Assembly: GCA_963820395.1 (NCBI GenBank)
Contig: CAWGAE010000029.1
Coordinates: forward strand, 62,001-126,000
Source: DATFVJ01 sp963820395
GTDB taxonomy: Bacteria > Actinomycetota > Actinomycetes > Streptosporangiales > Streptosporangiaceae
Reading direction: 5' to 3'
DNA: 64,000 bases
How positions within the stretch are numbered: position 1 is the first letter of the stretch; each line of letters opens with the position of its first letter. The notes under the pieces were generated by a model, which was not told the DNA's origin, made no database searches, and saw nothing but the letters and a program-made list of their open reading frames with translations. This document shows positions 53,198 to 62,649 of this stretch, piece by piece. Both the position numbers and the translations under genes were made by a program.

Positions 53198-54866
53198 TCA
53201 GCCGACTGGCGGCAGGCGGTCGCGACGCGAGCGCCTGCGGGCCGGTGCCGCGCCTGCCAGCACCCAGGCCAGCGCGGCCGCCGTCGCTGCGCTGATCACG
53301 CCCTCGGGCCAGCCGCCCAGCCGGTCGGCGAGGGTAAATTTCGTGCGCAACGCCACCCGCGCGTCGAGTTCGGCGCGGCGCCAGGTCCCGCTGCGGGCGA
53401 TCAGGGACCCGTCCGGCGCGATGATCGCGCTCTCTCCCGTCGTGGATGCGTACACCACGGCGCGGTCACTCTCGATCGCGCGGATCCGCGCCATCGCTAC
53501 CTGCTGCTCCGACTCGCCCAGCTGGCCGTCCAGCTCGAAGTCCGCATCATTGGACTGCACGGCGAGCAGGTTCGCCCCGGCGGTCACCTCCGACCTAACC
53601 AGGCCGTCGAACCCGACCTCGTAGCAGATCACGTCGCCGAGCCTGATCTTCCCGATGCCGAACACAACTGCCTTGTGGCCGGGGGTGAAGTCGGTCGGCT
53701 GCAGCGCGGTCAGCGACGTGAGGTGCGACAGCAGACCGCGGAACGGAATGTACTCGCCGAACGGAACGAGCTGGCGCTTGACGTAGACGGCGACGGGGCC
53801 GCGGCGCGGCAGCCACAGCTGGCCCGCATTGCGCAGCGGGTTCTGCAGCACGGCGCCAACCAGCACCGGCCGGTCGACGGCGTCGACAGCGCTCAGGATT
53901 GTGGTGTAAGTAACCGGGTTAAGGCTGGCGTCCAGGTCAGTAGAGTTCTCCGGCCAGATCACCACGTCAGGCGCCGGCCGGGAGCCCGCCCTGACCCGGG
54001 CGGCCAGTTCGTCCGTGGCCTCGGTGTGATACCGCGTGACGGTAGTGGCGCGCCACAGGTCGGGCAGGTTCCGCGCGTGGGGGACATCCCCCTGAATGGC
54101 GGAGACGGTCGCGGTAGGGCCGCCAGGGATGCCCTGGTCCACCGGAAGCAGTTGGCCAGCAAGCGCCAGCCCGGCGGCGCCGGCGAAGGCCAGCGCGGGC
54201 AGGGCGCGGCGGCGCAGCGCCGGCGGCCGCTCCTGGCGCCGCGATGCGGACAGGCCGTCCTGGCGGCGCGGTGCTGGCATGCGCTCTGCGCTCTTGGCGC
54301 CACGGTGCTGACAGGCGCTCCTGGCGCCACGGTGCCATCGGCCGCTCCGTCCACTGTACCGACCCGAGCAGCAGCCAGGCCAGGCAGGTACCGGCCAGGG
54401 CCAGCAGGAACGTCAGCAGCGGCGCACCGCCGATCGAGACCCAGCGCGCCGTGGGCGCACCGGCCTGGCTCATCGCCAGCCTGCCCCACGGAAAGGCGTA
54501 AGGCCACCGGTCCCGCACCGCCTCGGCGGCCACCCACCAGCCCGCCACCGCTACCGGCCAGGCCCGCAGCCGCAGCAGCAGGCGCTGGCCCACGGTGAGC
54601 ACGGCGAAACCCGCCATTTCGGCGACCGCGAGGGCCGCCCAGACATACCAGGCGACGTTGACCAGCCAGGAAATCAGCGGAAGGAAAAATGCGGCGCCGA
54701 ACACGAGCCCGACGACGAAACTTGCCCGCAGGCTCCTGCCCCACAGCGCCACGGTGAGCAGCGCGGGCCCGGCGATAGCCAGCGGCCAGGCGCCGACGGG
54801 CGGGAAGGCGGCGGCCAGGGCAAGGCCGCCCGCCAGCGCCACGGGCAGTGCCCAGGGCAGCGGCAT
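53198..54866 (-). pseudogene. lnt: Apolipoprotein N-acyltransferase, frameshift in a repeated linker
   Basis: From ATG 54866 come the membrane helices (LPVALAGGLALAAAFPPVGA, WWVAAEAVRDRWPYAFPWG, LLTFLLALAGTCLAWLLLG). Then follows a Pro/Arg-rich linker made of repeats of about 27 bp, where the frame changes. The nitrilase domain continues with the E-K-C triad: Glu in VIWPENSTDLD, Lys in YVKRQLVPFGEYIPF and Cys in GDVICYEVGFDG. Corrected length is about 556 residues. The enzyme adds the third acyl chain to lipoproteins at the membrane. The nearby lipoproteins would be substrates. Confidence 0.85.
54225..54332. repeat. Four imperfect ~27-bp repeats in the lnt linker
   Basis: Units carry GCTCCTGGCGCC, CGGTGCTGACA and variants; on the minus strand they encode APWRQER-like repeats. 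Copy-number change here would alter the linker and, with non-triplet units, the reading frame. Confidence 0.65.
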
Positions 54867-55367
54867 GCCACCGCGTGCCGGACCTGCCGCGGGCTGCCTG
54901 GCTGCTCCCCCGCAGCCGCCGGGGCCAGGGCGGCAACGCCCCGTCCGGCGGCTCTACCGCCCGCCCGGCCACCTGCACCGGTCAGCCGCACCGCTCCCCC
55001 CGGTCACCGTTTCGGAATATGGTTTGGTCTTGCGAGCGTAACCGCGATCCGGGCGGGCGCCGACACCGAAACCGGCAGGGTCGCTCCTACAGCGAGGGCC
55101 GAGCGCCACGTAGCAGGCCGCCCCGCACCGGGTGCGAGGCTGGCTGATGGGACCTACCCGTGTGCCGCCCGCGGGACGTGCTCAAAGTCGCCGTCGCCAG
55201 TAGATCTGAAGGGACGAGTTATAGCTCATCATAGCTCGGTGGCGTCCCTGTTCGGACGAAAATGCGACGGAACGAGCTGCTGACAGATGGCGTTCCGGTG
55301 CGGATGTTAAGGCGTCGATCACCTGCCTCGGCCATCGGATACGTGCCCGACGTGTGTCTGCGGCGGT

Positions 55368-56771
55368 TCACCGCAGGGCGATGAACCGCCGCAGCTTTCC
55401 AGTCGCCTCATGGCGCTGGAGCCGGTCGACGATCCGGATCTGGACCTCCGGGTCGGGCAGCCCGTGACGGCGCAGCGCAGCCGCGACCGACGAGGTCAGC
55501 GCCGGCACATCGGGTGCGCCCACGGCGAGGATCTCGGCTCCGGCCCGCGTCTGATGGACCTGGTACTCGGAGATACGAGGATCGGTGCCGAGAACGTGAC
55601 GGAACACGCTCGCGGGCAGCGTGCACGCGGCGTAGCGGAAGTCATCGTCGCGCCGCCCGGCGATGTCAGCCAGCCGCGCGAACGGACTTCGGCATACGCA
55701 CCTGCCGGGCAGGAGCGTCACCTCGTCGCCGAGGTCGTAGCGAATGAATGGGAACGTCCGGTTGGCGAGCCCGGTAGCGAGCGTCCGCGCGGCGGGCTCG
55801 TGTGGGGCGACTGGCGCTCCGGCCTCGTCGACCCGTTCGAGCACAACTTCGTCCTCGCACACGTGCAGTCCCTCGGCACGTCCGCAGCCGACCGCCTGCA
55901 CACCGATCTCGGTCGATCCCCAGAGGTTGTGGATCGGTACGTGCCAGGCGTCGCGAATCGCATTTCGATCCTCATCGATAAGGGGCTCGGAGTTCGTGCT
56001 CACCCGGACCGGACGGATCTCCAGCTGTCCGGCCAAGGCGGCGCGGGCAAGCTGTCCCACCACCGACGGGTACCCGACGAGATGGGTGGGCCGGGCGGCC
56101 GCGACCGCGGCCAGGATCTCGTCGAACGGCGCGCCGGCCGGTATCACGACCGTCTGCATTGCTCGGGCGCTCGGCACATCGAATAGCGGCGTGCTGGCGT
56201 GCGGCGGCTCGCCGGCCTCCAGCACCGCAAGCCGCGTCGGGCGCCGGGGCGACGGCCCGCACCGCTCCTCCCGCGCCTGCATCCGCCATGCAAGGCAAGC
56301 GAGGGTTACGAACAGGTCCCAGTCCCACACGTACACGCCCCGCACACCGCTCGAGCCGCCGGAGCTGAAGATCTGCTGCCCACCTGGTGTGTACGAAAAC
56401 CACGGTTGCTCGGCCAGAGTGCGCTCGGCTTCCTGGCGATCGAGGTCAGGAACTGTCACAATCGCGTCCCACTCATCCTGCGCCTCGCGTTTGGTCATCA
56501 CGGGCAGCCGCACCAGATCTGCGACCGTGGCCGACGAGGGATCAAGACCCTTCAATCGCGCCGCGTGAAAAGGCGAGCGCTCGCGCGCATAGGCAAGCAA
56601 AGCTCGCAGCCGTTCGTCGCGGTAGCGCTCAATCCGTTCCCGCGGCCACTCCAGGCGCGCGATGTGGTCCTCGAGCGCCGCCTGCACCGTGCTCAGGTGG
56701 GCGGCGCGCAGCCGCTCATACGTCGCCCTCGCGACGCTCATTCGCTCGGTGGCACCGGCCGACCGCGACAT
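55368..56771 (-). CDS. Phenylacetate-CoA ligase (PaaK)-like enzyme
   Basis: 467 residues, ATG 56771 with GAGGTCAAAG upstream. PaaK-type adenylation signatures: SSGGSSGVRGVYVWDWDLF as the phosphate loop, HLVGYPSVVGQLARAAL, LWGSTEIGVQAVGCG with the STE motif, and FPFIRYDLGDEVTLLPG. C terminus LQRHEATGKLRRFIA has the conserved catalytic Lys in a TGK motif. It should adenylate an aromatic or similar acid and pass it to CoA or a carrier; no paa gene cluster is present, so its substrate is unknown. Confidence 0.88.
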   Translation of the reverse strand: MSRSAGATERMSVARATYERLRAAHLSTVQAALEDHIARLEWPRERIERYRDERLRALLAYARERSPFHAARLKGLDPSSATVADLVRLPVMTKREAQDEWDAIVTVPDLDRQEAERTLAEQPWFSYTPGGQQIFSSGGSSGVRGVYVWDWDLFVTLACLAWRMQAREERCGPSPRRPTRLAVLEAGEPPHASTPLFDVPSARAMQTVVIPAGAPFDEILAAVAAARPTHLVGYPSVVGQLARAALAGQLEIRPVRVSTNSEPLIDEDRNAIRDAWHVPIHNLWGSTEIGVQAVGCGRAEGLHVCEDEVVLERVDEAGAPVAPHEPAARTLATGLANRTFPFIRYDLGDEVTLLPGRCVCRSPFARLADIAGRRDDDFRYAACTLPASVFRHVLGTDPRISEYQVHQTRAGAEILAVGAPDVPALTSSVAAALRRHGLPDPEVQIRIVDRLQRHEATGKLRRFIALR

Positions 56772-56949
56772 CTTTGACCTCCGGGCCCGAGGGGGGCCTT
56801 GGTTTCCGCTCGCGCCAGTCTTCCACGACTGCGCAGGTAGGCTGCTCGCAGACGGATGATGTGAGGCTGTACAGGGCTGTTAGGCAGAACCGCCCGGCAT
56901 CGTCCCCGGGATCGAATGCCGGACGCCCGGGGCTGTTGCTTGAGCACGG

Positions 56950-57546
56950 TTACGGCGACAGCCGCTCGGTCGTCCAGCCACTGTTTTCCCTCCGGTAGCG
57001 GATCCGGTCGTGCAAGCCGTCCGGCGACCCCTGCCAGAACTCGACGCGATGGGGCAGCAGCCGAAAGCCGCCCCAGCGGCGCGGACGGGGAAGGTCACTG
57101 TCGTCGGGGTGGCGGCGCCGCAGGTCCTGGATCCGCATCTGGAGGGCGGCCCGGTTGGCGATGACGCTGCTCTGCTGCGAGGCGGCGGCGCTCCGGCGGG
57201 CGGCGAGGGGGCGCGTGCGCCAGTACTCGTCCGCTTCCTCCTCGCTTACCGGCTCGACGGGTCCCGCCACCCGTACCTGGCGGTGGGCCGGAAGGAGCCA
57301 GTGCAGCACAGCCGCCGCCCGCGGATTGGCGGCCAGCTCAACACCCTTGTCGCTGGCGACATCGGTGAAGAAGACCAGCCCCTGCTGGAGACCGCGAAGG
57401 ATCACCATCCGTGCCGCAGGGGTGCCATCGGGGGTCGCGGTCGCGATGGTCATGGCCTCGGGCATCGGCTCGCCCGCGCTGCGGGCGGCGTCCAGCCACG
57501 CAGACAGCTGCCGCAACGGATCGGCGTCCAGGTCTGTGGTGTCCAC
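56950..57546 (-). CDS. pdxH: Pyridoxamine 5'-phosphate oxidase
   Basis: 198 residues, near family length. FMN-binding split barrel with PEAMTIATATPDGTPAARMV, ILRGLQQGLVFFTDVASDKG, AAVLHWLLPAHRQVRVAGPV and the C-terminal signature RWGGFRLLPHRVEFWQGSPD, GLHDRIRYRR, where the Arg-rich end binds substrate. It makes pyridoxal 5'-phosphate from PNP/PMP, the cofactor of GadB. ATG 57546 is used; no strong ribosome site. Confidence 0.95.
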   Translation of the reverse strand: MDTTDLDADPLRQLSAWLDAARSAGEPMPEAMTIATATPDGTPAARMVILRGLQQGLVFFTDVASDKGVELAANPRAAAVLHWLLPAHRQVRVAGPVEPVSEEEADEYWRTRPLAARRSAAASQQSSVIANRAALQMRIQDLRRRHPDDSDLPRPRRWGGFRLLPHRVEFWQGSPDGLHDRIRYRRENSGWTTERLSP

Positions 57547-57644
57547 TCGGTCAATTTTGCGCTAAAGCAGCGGACGTGCGGTCACCTTTTGGCACGCCGG
57601 CAGTGAGCAGAAGGTGACATCCCGCGGCAGCCGTTAGGTATGGG

Positions 57645-57752
57645 TGTCCACGCGATCAAAGCGGTGGTTCTGAATGTCGGCGAGACCCGGTGGACGCGCG
57701 AGGGCGGGACCTGAGCCGACCGGCTCTGGGTGCCCAGGCACACGTTCTCGGC
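57645..57752 (+). pseudogene. N-terminal fossil of a HAD-family hydrolase
   Basis: The + frame reads HAIKAVVLNVGETRWTREGG, T, then TGA where the family has Trp, then ADRLWVPRHTFSA. HAD hydrolases of this type begin AVVLDVGET...GTWADWLGVPRHTFSA. The catalytic Asp is Asn (LNVGET) and a TGG-to-TGA change is present, so it is a genuine dead fragment. Confidence 0.55.
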
Positions 57753-57899
57753 GGGTGTACGAGCGCGAGGGCGTCGACCAAAGGGACTAACGTGAGGTGT
57801 TCGGCGTGTCCAGTCACACGTCTCGAGCGTGTACGGCGAACGGCGAGCGCCGAGCCGCGCGAGCGCCGGGGAAAACACCAGCGCCATCTCAAGAAGCAG

Positions 57900-57926
57900 C
57901 ACCGTGCGAGCTCTACTCGCACGGTG
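57900..57926 (-). terminator. Hairpin downstream of msrB
   Basis: CACCGTGCGAG and CTCGCACGGTG pair perfectly around a five-base loop, 47 bases beyond the msrB stop on the minus strand. TTCTTGAG follows in that direction. Confidence 0.65.
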
Positions 57927-57972
57927 GCTGCAATAACGCGGCGCCGCAGTGGTCAGCCGCGCGCGTGCCGGG

Positions 57973-58433
57973 TCAAGCGGGCTGGCCGTCGCCCTGATCC
58001 TCGTTCGCCGCAGGCTCGAAGGCCAGCGAGCAGGAGTTGATGCAGTAACGGTCGCCCGTCGGGCCGGCCCGTCGCCGAAGACATGGCCAAGATGGCCACC
58101 GCACCGGCGGCAGACGACCTCCGTCTGGCGCATGAACAGGCTGTTATCCGGCCGCAGCTCGACGGCCTCGGCGAAGGCAGGCTCGTAGAAGCTCGGCCAG
58201 CCCGTGCCCGAATCGAACTTTGCACCCGAGCGGAACAGCTCGCTCCCGCAGCCCGCGCAGCGGAAGAAGCCGTCGTCATGGTTAAGGACGTACTCGCCGG
58301 TGAATGGCCGCTCGGTGTGGCCCTGACGCAGGACGCGGTACTGCTGGGGAGTTAGCTCCTTACGCCACTGCTCATCGGGCTTCTGGATCTCGGCCGCCGA
58401 AGCTGCCCCGGCCCTGGCTCGTGCGTTGCGCAT
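57973..58433 (-). pseudogene. msrB: Peptide-methionine (R)-S-oxide reductase, frameshifted near the C terminus
   Basis: From ATG 58433 (or up to ten codons earlier): KELTPQQYRVLRQGHTERPF, GEYVLNHDDGFFRCAGCGSE with one CxxC zinc pair, GTGWPSFYEPAFAEAVELRP, VVCRRCGGHLGHVFGDGP with the second pair. About 58060 the frame changes and the next frame supplies TGDRYCINSCSLAFEPAANE to a stop at 57973. RYCIN contains the catalytic Cys, so the shift as written removes the active site. It repairs oxidised methionine in the cytoplasm. An indel in a GC run is the simplest explanation. Confidence 0.85.
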
Positions 58434-58649
58434 CTGTGCGGTCCTTCCTTTCGCATCCATCACCTCCTTGGACCCGCGCCCCGGCGAAGCGATTCATCCT
58501 GGCCAGCAGCCGAGACCGCAGCTGCCCGACGCGTGGCTACTGACCCCCGGGCGCCGACGCTGAAAAGGGGTCAGATTTCAGCCGACGTTGACACGTTCAC
58601 CAAGCGGCCATCCCCGTGAATCCCTGGCCAGCGCAGCTGAAGCTACGCT

Positions 58650-58917
58650 CAGGCCCAACACCGGTGCCGTCGTCGTACCGGCCTCCCGCCGCAGTCCTTG
58701 CCGGGGCGGCGCTCAAGTTCCGCTACCTGAGCCACCAGCACCGCCAGCTGCGCCGCGCTGCCTCAAGCTGCGCAGCTACCAGCTCATCACGGGCCGCGGC
58801 GGCCTCGCGCAGCCGCGCGTTCGCGTCCTCCAGTACTGCCACCCGCCCGCGCAGCCGCGCCGTGTCGCCGGATGGCGACAAGGGAGCGTATCGGGCACAA
58901 GCCACCATGATCAGCAC
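58650..58917 (-). pseudogene. N-terminal stub of an IS66/DUF6444-type transposase
   Basis: A minus-strand coiled coil (RLRGRVAVLEDANARLREAA, AARDELVAAQLEAA) continues in the next frame as QLAVLVAQVAELERRPGKD and then loses sense where the family has the Ser-rich linker after AELERRLGxNSxxSSxPP. Only this N-terminal zipper-like region is left. Confidence 0.5.
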
Positions 58918-59174
58918 ATTCGCACGGCGATCAAGCCGACACGCCGCACCGGCCCGTCAAAGATCACCCAGATCCCTGCCTGCCCGCAGCCTATCCTGGC
59001 TGAATGGCCACAATTTAAAGGTGCGGGACACTAGCTGGTCAATTGACTCTTTAGAGAACTCTTTTCCGATACCCGACAAAGATGCCGCTTTCGTTCCAGC
59101 AGATGCAGGCTAAACCATTTTTCGGTTAGGCTTGGGCCAAGGCTCAGACAGAGCCAAAAAGAAAGGCAAAAGAT

Positions 59175-59522
59175 ATGAGGAAAATCCTCCCATATGCGGC
59201 AGTGCCCCTCGCAGCCGCAGCCATCCTCGGCGGCACGGCCGCGGCGGCGTCAGCAGCCCCGGCCGCACCAACGGTCTCGCACCACTACATCCCCTGGGGC
59301 CCTGGCGCCGGCTTCGGCGGCGGCGCCGGCGGCTTCGGCGGCCACGGCCCTAACGGCGGCGGTGGTGGTGGCGGCGGCGGCGGCGGCTTCGGCTTCGGCG
59401 GCATCAGCATCGGGTGTGCCACCCTTTGCGACGGCTCAAGCAGCGGTGGCAACGGCACAGGCGTCGGCGGCGCCGGCGGCGGCGGGGGCGGCGGCGGCGG
59501 GAATGACTTCTTCCCCTTCTAA
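59175..59522 (+). CDS. Small secreted glycine-rich protein
   Basis: 115 residues; AGAAAGG lies ten bases before ATG 59175. A signal peptide (LPYAAVPLAAAAILGGTAAA, ASA) leads to a mature region that is over half glycine with runs such as GGGGGGGGGGG, and two Cys in IGCATLCDG that could form a disulphide. It ends NDFFPF. Likely a surface or matrix protein; function unknown. A strong terminator follows at 59609. Confidence 0.75.
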   Translation: MRKILPYAAVPLAAAAILGGTAAAASAAPAAPTVSHHYIPWGPGAGFGGGAGGFGGHGPNGGGGGGGGGGGFGFGGISIGCATLCDGSSSGGNGTGVGGAGGGGGGGGGNDFFPF

Positions 59523-59608
59523 TGCTGGTAAATTCCGCGAGCGCGAGGTTGTGACGAACTGAGGATCACGTCCTGGTAGTTGCGGAACCCGCCAACGACA
59601 TAGATAGG

Positions 59609-59643
59609 CGTCACGGGCGGCGCGCTGGTGCGCCGCCCGTGAC
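59609..59643 (+). terminator. Strong hairpin after the glycine-rich gene
   Basis: CGTCACGGGCGGCGC and its exact complement (15-bp stem) around five bases, followed by GCCAGGGTTTT. Confidence 0.85.
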
Positions 59644-59739
59644 GGCCAGGGTTTTGCCTGGCCAGGTCGGCCGCGAACGCGACATCCAAATGCCTAAACT
59701 CAATCAGCCACGTCGGATTCCAGGCACCTGACCAGATGC

Positions 59740-60440
59740 CGGATGATTTACCGGCAACCAAAAAGAATCAGTGTGCGTTGCTGGCCGGGGATGGCAAGTC
59801 GTGCTGGCAGCTGGGCGAGCAGGCGGGGCACGCCACGCCGCGGCGGATGCAGGCGCTGCTGGCCGGGTACGCCTGGGACTGGTAAGTGGTGCTGGAGTGG
59901 CTGCAGCGGTTCATCCTCGCGCGCGTGGCTGGCCGCGATCTTGGTGCTGGATGAGACCACGGAACTGAAGAAGGGCACGATGACCGTGGGGTCGCCCGTC
60001 AGCATGCTGGCATCACCGGCCAGATCGAAAACTGCCAGACCGTAGTGTTCCTGGCGTATGTGACCGCCCGCGCACACCCTGTTCGACTTCCGCCTCTACC
60101 TGCCGAAACAGTGGTGCGAGAACACGGCGCGGCGCGGCCGCGCGCAGGCTTCCCGGCGACGTGGCGTTCGCGACCAAGACCGAGCAGGGCACCGAAATGG
60201 TCACCGAGGCGGTCACAGCGAGCTACCGTCACACCGTGCTGTCCATGTGCGCCCTCGCGCTGCTCGCCGTCGCGACCGCCCGGTTACCCGGCACCCCAGT
60301 ACCCTGGGCCGCTCCCGATCTGCAACTCGGCGCCGACACCACTGACCAGCCCGGACACTGGCGCGACACCGGGAAGCCCCCCGCCCGGCCCGGCAAGGCA
60401 CGACTCCGGGCCGAATCCCAACCAGCAAAATCATCCGCAC
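59740..60440 (+). pseudogene. Internally deleted IS701-family transposase
   Basis: Pieces in the + direction across all frames: SCWQLGEQAGHATPRRMQAL, LAGYAWDW, ILVLDETTELKKGTMTVG, ENCQTVVFLAYVTARAH, DFRLYLPKQWCENTARRG and VAFATKTEQGTEMVTEAVTA, then directly SYRHTVLSMCALALLAVATA, which belongs to the far C terminus. The order matches IS701 transposases with the middle third missing. Many frame changes and the deletion make it a clear fossil. Confidence 0.75.
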
Positions 60441-60493
60441 TGAGCGGCTCACGGCTGGGAACGGAAACCCGGACTGTAGTACCGGGCCGTGCC

Positions 60494-60499
60494 TACACT
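60494..60499 (+). promoter_or_regulatory. Candidate -10 for a leaderless purU transcript
   Basis: TACACT fits TANNNT and stands seven bases before ATG 60507, as in leaderless actinobacterial genes. No convincing -35 was found. Confidence 0.4.
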
Positions 60500-60506
60500 G
60501 CTAGTC

Positions 60507-61433
60507 ATGCCAACTGGAATCGGCTCAGTTCGGCGACGCCTGGCCAGCCCGTCCTCCGACTGTGCGCCCGATGGAGTATATCGGGATATCGGGCGTTTGC
60601 TGATCACCTGCCCAGATCGCCCAGGAATCGTCGCCGCCGTGTCGCGCTTCCTCTACGACAGCGGCGCGAACATCGTGGAATCGCAACAGTACTCCACGAA
60701 CCCGGTCGGGGGGACTTTCTTCCTCCTGGTCGAATTTCACCTGCCGGGCCTGGCCAGCCGCCTGGATGATCTCGGCGAGAAGTTCACACCACTGTCGGAT
60801 AGATTCTCTATGCGCTGGCAGCTGGTACTCGCGGGAAAGCGCAAGAGAATAGCGATCTTCGTTTCCAGGGCCGGCCATGCGCTGCTTGAACTTCTGTGGC
60901 TCGCTCATTCAGGCGAACTCAACGTCGACATTCGTATGGTAATCTCAAATCACGCCGACCTCGCCGATATCGTCGCCGCGTGGGGGATTTCGTTTCACCA
61001 CGTCCCGGTCTCGGGTAAAACCAAGGACGCAGCGGAGGCCGAACAGCTCAGGTTGCTCGCGGATGAGGTGGAACTCGTCGTGCTGGCCCGGTACATGCAG
61101 ATCCTGTCGCCGCGTTTCCTCGCGCAATTTCCGCACCCAGTCATCAACATCCACCACAGTTTCCTGCCCGCGTTCGTCGGCGCCAATCCATATCACGCCG
61201 CCGCCGAACGTGGTGTCAAGCTGATTGGCGCGACAGCGCACTATGTAACCGCGGAGCTCGACGCGGGTCCGATCATCGAGCAGGACATCGTCCGCGTCGA
61301 CCATCGCAGCGGGGTCGACGACCTGCGACGGCTCGGGCGGCACGTGGAACGTTCGGTGCTGGCCCGCGCGGTGGCTTGGCATGTGGACGATCGGATCATC
61401 ATCCATCAGAACAAGACGATCGTCTTCGCCTGA
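60507..61433 (+). CDS. purU: Formyltetrahydrofolate deformylase
   Basis: 308 residues from ATG 60507. An N-terminal ACT domain (GRLLITCPDRPGIVAAVSRF, ANIVESQQYS) is followed by the formyltransferase fold: KRKRIAIFVSRAGHALLELL, LNVDIRMVISNHADLADIVA, YMQILSPRFLAQFPHPVINI with the catalytic Asn, HHSFLPAFVGANPYHAAAER and GATAHYVTAELDAGPIIEQD with the catalytic His and Asp. It hydrolyses 10-formyl-THF to THF and formate. TACACT lies seven bases before ATG 60507, the spacing of a leaderless transcript, which supports this start over GTG 60489. The C terminus (IIIHQNKTIVFA) is normal. Confidence 0.95.
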   Translation: MPTGIGSVRRRLASPSSDCAPDGVYRDIGRLLITCPDRPGIVAAVSRFLYDSGANIVESQQYSTNPVGGTFFLLVEFHLPGLASRLDDLGEKFTPLSDRFSMRWQLVLAGKRKRIAIFVSRAGHALLELLWLAHSGELNVDIRMVISNHADLADIVAAWGISFHHVPVSGKTKDAAEAEQLRLLADEVELVVLARYMQILSPRFLAQFPHPVINIHHSFLPAFVGANPYHAAAERGVKLIGATAHYVTAELDAGPIIEQDIVRVDHRSGVDDLRRLGRHVERSVLARAVAWHVDDRIIIHQNKTIVFA

Positions 61434-61724
61434 GCCAGGACCAGGACCGGACCGGACCAGGACAAACCGCGAAGGTTACTTGCGGGAAAGCTCCGGCAGA
61501 GCGCCGTCTGGCAAAAATCGGCATAATCGACCAGCATGCGCTCAAAAGCCGACTTCAGTACAAAGCCAGCCAGCAATCCAGCACAGCGTGCATCAACACT
61601 ACTGGCTTAGCGCCAATCGCTGGTCACAAAATATCCGGCACGAGTGCGGGGGCCGACAAAACATGGTAGGACATGAGATCGCGAGTTTTTGTCGGAAGAC
61701 GCGTCATTCGAACGGGGAGGAAAC

Positions 61725-62054
61725 ATGAACCGATTAAAGATCTACGCGGGCATCGCCGCCGCCGCGGCCGCGGTGGGCGGGCTGGGACTGACCGGAGTCG
61801 CATCGGCGGCCCCTATCGGTCACGGCCACAACGGGGGCTGGAGCTACAGCTACCGGTTCCAAGGTTCCGGCCGCGGTCACATTAGCCGGGATGGTTCAAG
61901 CTTAAATTACCGGATCAGCAGCAGCCGGAGCAGGGCTACGGTCACCCAGTCCAACGCGGGGTACTGCGACGTGAACATCAGCCTGATCGACTCGCCCGAC
62001 GCGAACATCAACGTCGCCCAGAACTGCCTTCTCACGGTGACGAGCTCTGGATGA
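61725..62054 (+). CDS. Small secreted protein, family member 1
   Basis: 109 residues; GGGGAGGAAAC precedes ATG 61725. Signal peptide KIYAGIAAAAAAVGGLGLTG, VASAA; mature part about 75 residues with YRFQGSGRGHISRDGSSLNY, RISSSRSRATVTQSNAGYCD and NCLLTVTSSG, rich in Ser/Arg/Asn with two Cys that may pair. It is followed by a related gene. The signal resembles that of the chimeric protein at 33.4 kb. Confidence 0.75.
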   Translation: MNRLKIYAGIAAAAAAVGGLGLTGVASAAPIGHGHNGGWSYSYRFQGSGRGHISRDGSSLNYRISSSRSRATVTQSNAGYCDVNISLIDSPDANINVAQNCLLTVTSSG

Positions 62055-62187
62055 GCGACGTAGAAGGCCAAACCAAGCTATACGCCGGAACCCTGGTTCG
62101 GCCGGCTTAACCGTCGGCCGTGGCTCCCTTCGGGGCTCGCGGGGAGCGGTCAAAGGAGCGCTCGACAGAAGGGGAGGAAGATCCATC

Positions 62188-62490
62188 ATGCACAAGATCA
62201 AGCTATACGCGGTCAGTGCTGCCGCAGCGGTCGCAGTGGCCGGGCTGGGGATGACCGGCATTGCGTCGGCCGCCGTCGCGAGGGGACCTAGCCATAGTTA
62301 TGGCGGCAGCTCGTACAATTCCATGTCCCATTCGAACAATGGCAACGACAGCAATAACGAGACGGTGTATAGCACCATCCAGGCGCAAGAGGGCACGGAA
62401 CTCGCGCAGACCTCGCAGACCGGCTCGTCCGGGTCGAGAGCCGACGTTAACCAGACGCTGAACTACTACGACATTTTTCTCAGATTCTGA
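62188..62490 (+). CDS. Small secreted protein, family member 2
   Basis: 100 residues; GGGGAGGAAGATC precedes ATG 62188. Signal peptide KIKLYAVSAAAAVAVAGLGM, TGIASAA resembles member 1 in sequence; the mature part (SYGGSSYNSMSHSNNGNDSN, NETVYSTIQAQEGTELAQTS, SGSRADVNQTLNYYDIFLRF) is Ser/Asn-rich. The ending SGSRADVNQ.. aligns with SRSRATVTQ.. of member 1, so the two are probably diverged paralogues. A terminator follows. Confidence 0.75.
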   Translation: MHKIKLYAVSAAAAVAVAGLGMTGIASAAVARGPSHSYGGSSYNSMSHSNNGNDSNNETVYSTIQAQEGTELAQTSQTGSSGSRADVNQTLNYYDIFLRF

Positions 62491-62505
62491 CTACACCTCC
62501 GTCCG

Positions 62506-62533
62506 AGGACCCCCCGCCCCAGCGGGGGGTCCT
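62506..62533 (+). terminator. Hairpin after the second small secreted gene
   Basis: AGGACCCCCCGC and GCGGGGGGTCCT form a 12-bp perfect stem with a four-base loop, followed by TTCTCCC. Confidence 0.85.
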
Positions 62534-62649
62534 TTCTCCCCCAGAGCAGGCGAGCCCGGTGCGTTCCTGTACCGCCGCCTGCACCTGCCGCGCGGCCGGC
62601 TCGGCGGCTGCGTTGTCCTCGACCTGAACGAGCAGGAGGGCGCCAGCAG

